A stretch of DNA of 64,000 nucleotides from Leptodactylus fallax (Eukaryota; Chordata; Amphibia; Anura; Leptodactylidae): contig CAMRHE010000029.1 in assembly GCA_947044405.1 (NCBI GenBank), positions 643,001 to 707,000 on the forward strand, read 5' to 3'. The translations under genes were made by a program, and so were the position numbers. Below, piece after piece: positions 57,371 through 64,000 of this stretch; the stretch's first letter is position 1, and each line of letters starts with the position of its first letter. Below the pieces are notes generated by a model. The model worked only from the letters and a program-made list of their open reading frames with translations, was not told the origin of the DNA and made no database searches.

Positions 57371-57586
57371 ATAATAATAATAATAATAATAATAGTCCTT
57401 TAATAGTCCCACAGTGGGGAAATTCAGTGTGTTACAGCAGCAAAGATAAGATAAGATAAGCAGATACAAATACAAATACAACATGTACAGGAATGTTCCA
57501 AGGTGAGAGGCATTACATTAATAGCAGACAGACAGATAGGACGTAGCAGAGGGGGGGGGGGGGGATTTAACAGGCAGAGAGATATT

Positions 57587-59083
57587 TCAGTTCTCTGTAT
57601 GTAATGATCTCCGCTTAGGTCGGTGTTGGTTGTACAGCCTAACCGCGGTGGGGAGGAAAGACTTCCGATAGCGCTCCTTCTCACACCTAGGGTGGAGCAG
57701 TCGGTCACTGACAGTACTGCCCAGCGCAATCACAGTCTCATGCATGGGATGGGAGTTATTCTCCCGCATGGAGCTCACCACGAACAGTATCCTTCTGTCA
57801 CCCACCACCTGCACTGGGTCCAGTGGGCTCCCCAGGACAGAGCTGGCCCTTCTAATCAGCTTGTCAAGTTTATTTCTGTCCCTGGTTGATATACTGCTCC
57901 CCCAGCAGGCCACTCCAAAGAAGATGGCTGATGCCACTACCGAGTTGAAGAAAGTCCTAAGAAGTGCCCCCCGGATTCCAAAGGCTCTCAGCTTCCTAAG
58001 CAGGTAGAGCCTGCTGTGGCCCTTCCTGTACAGGGCCTCCATATGATCTGCCCACTCCAGCTTATTATTAAGGAGCAGACCCAGGTACTTATAGGTGTTC
58101 ACAATCTCGATGCCCGTCCCCAGGATGTCCACTGGTTTTGGAGGGCATCTGCCTTTACGGAAGTCCACCACCATCTCCTTGGTCTTCCCCGCGTTAATCT
58201 TCAGGTGGTTCTGGTGGCACCAGTATACAAAAAAACGGTTCAGTTCTCTGTACTTCCTGTCATCATTGTCTGTGATGAGGCCTACTATTGCAGAGTCGTC
58301 AGAATACTTCTGTAGGTAGCAGCTGGATGAGTTGCACATAAAATCAGCAGTGTACAGTGTGAAGAGGAAAGGGGCGAGAACCGTACCCTGAGGTGCCCCC
58401 GTATTACAGATCACGGTACCTGACACACAGTCTTGGGCTCTCACGTATTGAGGTCGATTTGTGAGATAGTCTAGGATCCAGTTGGAGAGGTGGTGGTCCA
58501 CTCCAGCAAGGCCCAGCTTGTCCCTCAATAACCTGGGCTGTATGGTGTTAAAAGCACTGGAGAAGTCAAAGAACATTATTCTCACTGTGTTCCCTGGTTT
58601 CTCCAGGTGAGACAGAGCCCTGTGCAGAAGATGGATGATGGCATCATCTACCCCAATGCCCGGCCGATAAGCAAACTGGAGGGGGTCCATAGCGGGGCTC
58701 AGTAGAGGGCGGAGATGTGTGAGAACCAATCTCTCTAAGATCTTCATCAGGTGGGATGTCAGTGCTACAGGTCTGTAGTCATTGAGGTCCATAGGGTGGG
58801 GTTTCTTTGGAACTGGTACCACACAAGAAGATTTCCATAATTCAGGGACTATTTCCTGCCTCAGGCTCATATTATACATATATGTAATTATACCACACAG
58901 CTGGTCCCCGCAAGTCTTAATTAGCCTTGCACTGATGTCATCTGGCCCTGCGGCTTTCCTCGCCTTGATCTTTTTCATCTCCTTCCTCACCTGGGCCCGT
59001 GTGAAGGTCAGACTGTGGTCAGATAAAGACGGATTTCTGGATTTACTGGTCTGTTGGGAAGTGGCCGCATGGGGTGAAGTCAT
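57587..59083 (-). CDS. LINE family A reverse transcriptase half
   Basis: 498 residues open. It has the AGPDDISARL and VVPVPKK motifs, DFSSAFNTI with the catalytic Asp, GAPQGTVLAP, the YSDD active box at 58295-58306, then the thumb and a C-terminal region ending RRSLHTEN. The apparent ATG at 59083 is an internal Met, since other copies read straight through from the upstream frame. The enzyme would copy the element's RNA from a nicked target. In this copy a 7-base loss just upstream separates it from the endonuclease half. Confidence 0.85.
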   Translation of the reverse strand: MTSPHAATSQQTSKSRNPSLSDHSLTFTRAQVRKEMKKIKARKAAGPDDISARLIKTCGDQLCGIITYMYNMSLRQEIVPELWKSSCVVPVPKKPHPMDLNDYRPVALTSHLMKILERLVLTHLRPLLSPAMDPLQFAYRPGIGVDDAIIHLLHRALSHLEKPGNTVRIMFFDFSSAFNTIQPRLLRDKLGLAGVDHHLSNWILDYLTNRPQYVRAQDCVSGTVICNTGAPQGTVLAPFLFTLYTADFMCNSSSCYLQKYSDDSAIVGLITDNDDRKYRELNRFFVYWCHQNHLKINAGKTKEMVVDFRKGRCPPKPVDILGTGIEIVNTYKYLGLLLNNKLEWADHMEALYRKGHSRLYLLRKLRAFGIRGALLRTFFNSVVASAIFFGVACWGSSISTRDRNKLDKLIRRASSVLGSPLDPVQVVGDRRILFVVSSMRENNSHPMHETVIALGSTVSDRLLHPRCEKERYRKSFLPTAVRLYNQHRPKRRSLHTEN

Positions 59084-60570
59084 TGTGGTGGGGGGAGCTG
59101 AAGTGGGGTGGGAGGAGCTGGTGTGTGATCAAATCTGTTGAAGAATAGGTTTAGTTCATTAAGCCAATTAACATCTGCCTCAATCTGGCAGACAGACTGT
59201 TTATGACCCGAAATTGACTTAAGCCCCTCCCAGACCCCCCTTATGTCTTTTCTTTCCATTTGCTTTTCCATTTTTTCTTTATAACTGGCTTTTCCCTGCC
59301 TGATTTGATGCCTCAGCTCCTTTTGTACTTCCTTCAACCCCTCCTTATCTCTTGTCCTAAATGCCATCTTTTTCTCCTTAAGTAGTGTTTTTATAGCAGA
59401 GTTAATCCATGGTTTGTTATTGGAGAAGCACCTCACCACTTTTGTGGGTACTGTGTTGTTCACATAAAAATTAATGTAGTCCGTTATGCAGTGTGTGAGT
59501 CCTTCTATATCTTCCCCATAGGAATCCTGCAGAACTTCCCATGCGGTTGTGTCAAAACAATCCCTCAGAGCCTCATCACTCTCCTCGGACCATATCCTCA
59601 CTGTGCGAGTGACAGCTGGTTCTCTACGAACAAGTGGCTTGTACACAGGTCGGAGATGTACTAGGTTGTGATCCGATCTCCCCAGGGGCGGTAGGGCTGA
59701 TGAGTTATATGCCTCCCTCGCGTTGGCAAAGAACAAGTCCAGTGTTTTGCTGTCTCTTGTGTGGCAGGTTACATACTGTGTGAAACTGGGCAGTGTGGAT
59801 GATGGGGAGGCATGGTTGAAATCACCCGACAGAAGAAAGAGGGCCTGGGGATGTTTTAACTGTAAAAGGCTCAGCGTGGCTTGTAGGACCTCGCAGGCAG
59901 TGTCAGCTTTCGCAGAGGGGGGGACATATGCAGCTATCACGATGACATGCGATAGTTCCCTTGGTAGGTAGAAAGGTCTCATGCTCACAGCTAATAGTTC
60001 AATGTCCTCACAGCAAGTTTGCTCCTTAATCACAATGTGCCTAGGATTACACCATCTATTATTCACAAACATTGCCAGCCCTCCTCCTTTCCTCTTACCG
60101 CTCTCCCTTGTCCTGTCTGCCTGAAGGAGTTTAAAACCATCCAAGGAGACCAGAGGGTCAGGAGTAACTTCAGTGAGCCAAGTCTCTGTAAGTAGCATCA
60201 TGCTACACACCCGAAACTCCTGATGATGCCTGGTGAGCGCTGTTAGTTCATCCATCTTGTTTGCAAGAGATCTCACATTGCCCATAATGATGGAGGGAAG
60301 AACTGGTCGGTAACGCCTCTTTTTAATCCTCTGAAGAGTACCAGCTCTGCAGCCCCTCACCCGCTTTTTCTTTCTCCAAAGCTCGCGGGGGATGTGTGGA
60401 CAGATGGTATGCAGTCCTGCTGTGCCTCTCAGCTGCAAAAGTTTCTCTCTTGTATAGGCAAAGGAATTGTCTGCAGACACAAAAGTTTCCATTTTCAAGC
60501 AGAACAAAAAGACAGATAAAAAACAAAAAAAAAGTATCACAAGGGTCCAAGTCTTTGTGTGTTTCTTCAT
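59080..60570 (-). CDS. LINE family A endonuclease half
   Basis: 496 residues open. The endonuclease signatures are in order: MGNVRSLANKMDEL, LLTETWLTE, KGGGLAMFVN, SGDFNHASP and GRSDHNLVHL. A linker to RT follows. The frame goes wrong after HTPAPPTP because GCATGTC present in copies 1 and 5 is missing at about 59105, so it stops at 59080. The first ATG (60570) gives a hydrophobic leader, VILFFCFLSVFLFC. An ATG at 60492 (METFVSADNS) would remove it and may be the true start. Without the 7-base loss the product would be close to 990 residues. Confidence 0.82.
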   Translation of the reverse strand: MKKHTKTWTLVILFFCFLSVFLFCLKMETFVSADNSFAYTREKLLQLRGTAGLHTICPHIPRELWRKKKRVRGCRAGTLQRIKKRRYRPVLPSIIMGNVRSLANKMDELTALTRHHQEFRVCSMMLLTETWLTEVTPDPLVSLDGFKLLQADRTRESGKRKGGGLAMFVNNRWCNPRHIVIKEQTCCEDIELLAVSMRPFYLPRELSHVIVIAAYVPPSAKADTACEVLQATLSLLQLKHPQALFLLSGDFNHASPSSTLPSFTQYVTCHTRDSKTLDLFFANAREAYNSSALPPLGRSDHNLVHLRPVYKPLVRREPAVTRTVRIWSEESDEALRDCFDTTAWEVLQDSYGEDIEGLTHCITDYINFYVNNTVPTKVVRCFSNNKPWINSAIKTLLKEKKMAFRTRDKEGLKEVQKELRHQIRQGKASYKEKMEKQMERKDIRGVWEGLKSISGHKQSVCQIEADVNWLNELNLFFNRFDHTPAPPTPLQLPPPQ

Positions 60571-60940
60571 AGTGCAAAATCCTTAAGTAGAGAGGTAATA
60601 AACGAGACAAAGAAGGAAAAATAAGAGAGAGAGTCTCAGAGCTACTGTGACAGGCAGCCACTCCAGCGGCGCCATCTATACAGTACATAATACCCATAGA
60701 CTTTAATAATGGGTGCTTGACGTCTGTCATGAAACCGTTATTTTTCACGGACAAAAAAGTCCTGCATGCATGTGACGGATTTGGTGTAAACGGACACTAA
60801 CGGACACCAGATAAAATCAATGGCATTTTTAACTGATTTGTGATGGTTCTGCTAGTGTCCGCTAAAATCTTGTAAGGGACAATAGCAATGGACACTACTG
60901 GCGGTCACCAGCAGTAGTGTGAACGATCCCTAACAACAAT

Positions 60941-62299
60941 GCACATGAGTATGAGGACATAGAAATGAATTGATCTGTATACTATCCACAAATCACCAAT
61001 CTGTAATTGCAGACAATATACTGATAAGAAGAGACAATTGTTTCCAGCAGTCTCTAAGTCCGTGTCCTCTGCAATACAGACTGAAACACTTAAAGCATTC
61101 CACACAGGCTGCGAGACACAAGTCTACCATTTTTTGCTGCACTAACTACCCAATTTTAGGTAAGGCATTAGATGAGCAGTATAGGCTCAGTATAGGCCCA
61201 GACCAAGGCTATATTAACTGTTCAGATCTCAGAGAACTGGTGCATGGTATGTGAGGTGCAGTATAATGAGACAGGAATGGTGTGCTGCACTTTATGACTG
61301 CAGTCTGCTTATGCTGCTGCTTGTACAGCTCCACCTTGAGGCAAAGCTGAGAACTGACTTGTTTGTAATACTGACACTAAAGCTGTGTTCACATCTCCAT
61401 AGGGGCATATGTAGACACTGCCTAAAGGATTTCATTTTATTCACTTTTATGTGGTCCCTTTGTGCCCTACTGCACAAAATTTAGCAGACTCCCTTACTGG
61501 GTACTATTAGTACAGTATATGTGAAAACATATTAACTTGCAACGCATGAGCTGAAATTTGAAGTGAATTTAGTGGTGCCTTCTTAAGTTTCATTTACATT
61601 TTTTCCGTAACTCTGCAATAAGAATGTCAGATCAGTCTGTAAAGTGTACAGTAGTTGTAAGACAGTCCATATGGTTTTGATTCCTGACATCTGCATAGAG
61701 TTCCTATGTTCTCTGTTTGAATACTGAAGCTGGCTGCTCATGTGATGTAAGCCGACTTTACTGTAAGTTTAAGAAACACTAATATATTACTAATAGAAAT
61801 CCACTGGAGACATATACAAGATAAGGCTTGATGCTAGTCAGCTAACAAATGGAATCATGCACTGACACCTGCTGGCCATATGTGGAACTGATCTCAGAAT
61901 GCGTGTACCTAATCTAAGTTTTGGGACTTGTATAGGATTGTAAAACTACAAATATTTCAAGGCTTATTATTTAGTTTCTTAAAGTAAAGAGGTAACTCCA
62001 CTCAAAAAGGACAGTCTCCTATGGATGAAGATAATGGACTGCAGCGGCTTAGTGGATTAACTTCTGACACTTGAACTTTTGTCTTACATCAGCTGTTGGT
62101 AACTCAGACACATTCTTTGGCTGCTTATTAAAGCAACATTTTAACCAAAAAGGGCAGTCATTTGCTTCATATTTATAGTTCTTAAGGAATGGGAGTTATT
62201 TGATCCCATAAAATTGGAGCCATGGAAATGTATTGGCCCCAATATGTGATGTATGTGGCCTGTGCGATACATGAAGAAAAGTGACACCAAACGACGAGG
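60941..62299. other. Non-coding stretch, no gene seen
   Basis: Unassigned DNA. The short frames at 60970-61254 and 61251-61484 have no domain. No transposon ends were paired. Confidence 0.4.
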
Positions 62300-62720
62300 T
62301 GAAAGTTCACCTTTGATATAACAAAAGCTTTATTAGTAAACAAAACATCTCATGTTCGCACCCCCTACCCTGCTACCACCCCCAATCCGAGCCTCCATTT
62401 TATATTTGTACAACATAGTGCTGAGATCAGACGGTATTCCATAAAACATGCATATACAAGATTATGATACAATGGCCTGCCTCCAGAACGGACAGAGGAG
62501 GAGCAGGCGATAGAAGGAAACAACAAGATCTGGAGGGCTCCCTGTGTGCGCTGCTCTGTGTTTTCCAAGTAGAAATGGATTTTCCTTTAAGTTATTACTG
62601 TGTGTACAGATAAACACCCCGTGGCACCCACAAACTGTAACCGTGAGGTGGCTGTGCACTGACACCACAAATGACAGGTACATATATGTATGTTGTAAGG
62701 AATATATTGTCACAAACTAA
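62300..62720 (-). other. Possible 3' UTR end of a minus-strand gene
   Basis: On the minus strand an AATAAAGC signal lies at about 62328-62336 (CTAATAAAGCTTTTG). The upstream 350 bases are repeat-poor and of moderate GC content, which is unusual here. I see no coding exon for it within the window. It could equally be an isolated hexamer in intergenic DNA. Confidence 0.3.
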
Positions 62721-62837
62721 AATATACGTCTCTGCTATCACTGTAGTGTACGCTGCTGGGATCACAACTAGTGAATATAGAAGCACACAGCCATTGACTC
62801 TCTATAATGCTAGCACTTGTACTTGCACAGTAGCTTG

Positions 62838-63442
62838 AGGGTATGTTCCCACAGGACTGAAATGCTAAAGAATTAGAGTATGTTCACATGGTGGAGAGGA
62901 AACAGAAATTGAGATACACTTCTGCCTCAAATTTTGCTCCACTTTCAGCCCCTCCGGCTTTTCGCCATGGCTTTAGATCAGTGGTCCAATACAGCGGAGT
63001 GGCTCATGTCACAGGTTCTGCAGTGGAATCCACAGCAAGACCGAGCAGAACCCTTATTTATTCAGCATGGATTTTGGTGCTGGATTTGAGATGGAATCCG
63101 CCTCAAAATTAATGCAAAATTCCCCCTTGTGAACATATCTTGTATAGTAGCAGAAAAGTGAATGAGATTTTAAGAGATTTGCTGCAGTACACAGAATCTG
63201 GACAGAAATTGGCCTCTGGTGCAGATTTTACGTCTGTAGGATGTCAGTCATGTGCTGTAGATTTTCGCCTCTGCAATGCAAATAGTAAAGTTTGCATCAA
63301 ATCTACAGCATTTCCACAATGAATCAGTAGCAAAAATGCACAGTTGGTGCAGGTTTGTTCTGCTGCAAATTTCCAGGTGAAATGGTGCAGATATTTGGCT
63401 ATTGAGAGTGTGCAGTGTTTCAGTCTTGTGGGAATATACCCT
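62838..63442. mobile_element. MITE with a second MITE nested inside
   Basis: The outer ends AGGGTATGTTCCCACAGGAC and the right end in reverse, AGGGTATATTCCCACAAGAC, differ by few bases. Inside, GAGTATGTTCACATGG (62876) pairs with CCTTGTGAACATATCT (63124-63140). The two pairs share a related TATGTTC-CACA terminus, so one family member has gone into another or an internal duplication occurred. Confidence 0.65.
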
Positions 63443-63548
63443 GAAGGTTGCAGGCTGTTCTAGCCTGACCCAAAATAGAGCTCAGGCTAACATTTTGCAT
63501 CGGTCAGATTTTGCATTACATTTTTTCATTTTTTTTTTCAATAAAAGG

Positions 63549-63692
63549 TTAAAGAGGACTTTTCATGTACTCATGTATATGCGGTTTTACATACCGCTAG
63601 AAAGCCGACAGTGCGCTGAATTCAGCGCACAGTCGGCTTTCTAGCAGTATATAAAACCGCATGTGCCTAAGGACATGAAAGGTCCTCTTTAA
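63549..63692. mobile_element. Compact TTAA-flanked palindromic MITE, 144 bp
   Basis: TTAAAGAGGACTTTTCATG at the left and its near complement CATGAAAGGTCCTCTTTAA at the right. The arms extend inward through GCGGTTTTACATACCGCTAG and AGCCGAC to a GAATTC centre. The termini match the 8462-9002 element. Confidence 0.8.
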
Positions 63693-64000
63693 GGTTTAAA
63701 ACTACAACATACTTTATACATTGCAGATTTGTCATGATTTTTGATCCACCCCCACATACACACCCTTTGACAATAAAAAGGAAACAGCTCAGCAGTTATG
63801 GTTTTCCACAGCAGTAATTTTAGGAACATTTTCTAACATTTTTAAAAAATGTAAAAACTGAAACCGAATCTATTTAACACAGCTCCTACTATTGGTATAT
63901 GTGAACAGAACCATAAAGGTACATGTAACTCAGCAGAAATGGGAAGTAAAACCCAAAGGGAGAGATAAAACTGCACATAGCAGTTGTTCCTAGCAACCAA
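63693..64000. other. Non-coding end of window
   Basis: AT-rich sequence with no gene or repeat that I can assign. Confidence 0.4.

Larger units (their letters stand above)
57371..60680 (-). mobile_element. LINE family A copy 7, near full length
   Basis: It runs from a 5' UTR starting AGATGGCGCCGCTGGAGTGG (sense) at about 60680 through endonuclease and RT to the 3' UTR and an (ATT)n tail at 57371-57392. The LINE pair (copies 7 and 6) is flanked by imperfect repeats of about 30 bases: 56770-56801 and 60681-60710, sharing CAGTACA and TAGACTTTAATAAT. Only one coding lesion is seen. This is the best reference for the family in the window. Confidence 0.9.
56533..60940. mobile_element. 'TTCACAC' MITE split by LINE insertion
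   Basis: The left end AAGGGCAGATTCACATCACC and the right end in reverse, TTAGGGATCGTTCACAC, are related. The MITE parts are about 56533-56801 and 60681-60940. They share target-duplicated DNA around the LINE (GTAGACTTTAATAAT and ATAGACTTTAATAAT). The MITE is therefore older than the LINE. Confidence 0.6.

Noticed and set aside
59080..59083. ATGA overlap between the two LINE frames, looking like coupled ORF1 and ORF2
   Set aside because: Copies 1 and 5 read straight through this point. The overlap results from a 7-base deletion in copy 7.
60493..60570. Hydrophobic N-terminus of the LINE endonuclease frame, looking like a signal peptide
   Set aside because: A downstream Met at 60492 gives a more usual start, and secretion makes no sense for a LINE protein. 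It is probably 5' UTR that is open by chance.

Overview
This is vertebrate genomic DNA, most likely from a frog or other amphibian with a repeat-rich genome. That is an inference. It rests on one spliced gene of the Sp5 zinc-finger family, on several Tc1/mariner elements, on two CR1/L2-type LINE families, on a Penelope-like element with a GIY-YIG domain, and on many palindromic MITEs, several with TTAA ends. There is no sign of operons, tRNA or rRNA genes, CRISPR arrays or bacterial gene structure.

The only host protein-coding gene I can support is a two-exon Sp5-like transcription factor on the + strand, called here sp5l. Exon 1 (17787-17828) encodes 14 residues, a 4.75 kb intron follows, and exon 2 (22578-23552) encodes the rest, giving 338 residues with a buttonhead box and three C2H2 fingers. 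A poly(A) signal lies at 24061. TCF/LEF-type sites and CCAAT boxes sit just upstream of exon 1, as expected for a Wnt-responsive Sp5 gene. The intron holds a hAT-like insertion (19527-21734) with an 8-bp target duplication inside a 31-bp minisatellite, and a long hairpin.

Layout: 1-17.4 kb is non-coding DNA with microsatellites, palindromic MITEs and a Tc1-derived MITE. 17.5-24.1 kb is sp5l. 24.1-27.2 kb has no genes. 27.2-28.7 kb is a Tc1 element with an intact transposase frame but no 3' end. 29.5-35.3 kb is a nested cluster: a 33-bp minisatellite split by tandem LINE copies, one of them split by another Tc1 element. 37.2-41.7 kb holds a TTAA-flanked MITE, a Tc1 element split by a LINE, and a fourth Tc1 relic. 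44-45 kb holds an 18-copy 31-bp minisatellite. 45.4-46.7 kb is a broken Penelope-like element. 47.3-52.4 kb has two LINEs head to head, one of LINE family A and one L2. 53.7-54.5 kb is an unclassified TIR element with repeated CCTAGG motifs. 56.8-60.7 kb is a nearly intact family A LINE followed by a 3' fragment of the same family. 60.7-64 kb holds MITEs and a possible 3' end of a minus-strand gene.

The transposable elements form layers: LINE in Tc1, Tc1 in LINE, LINE in LINE tail, and hAT-like element in minisatellite. Their order of arrival can be read from interrupted sequences and target duplications. I did not find a convincing new gene system. The most informative signals are the templated 47-nt inverted insert at a LINE junction, the repeated LINE-into-(ATT)n-tail joins, and the 31-bp minisatellite shared by several loci.
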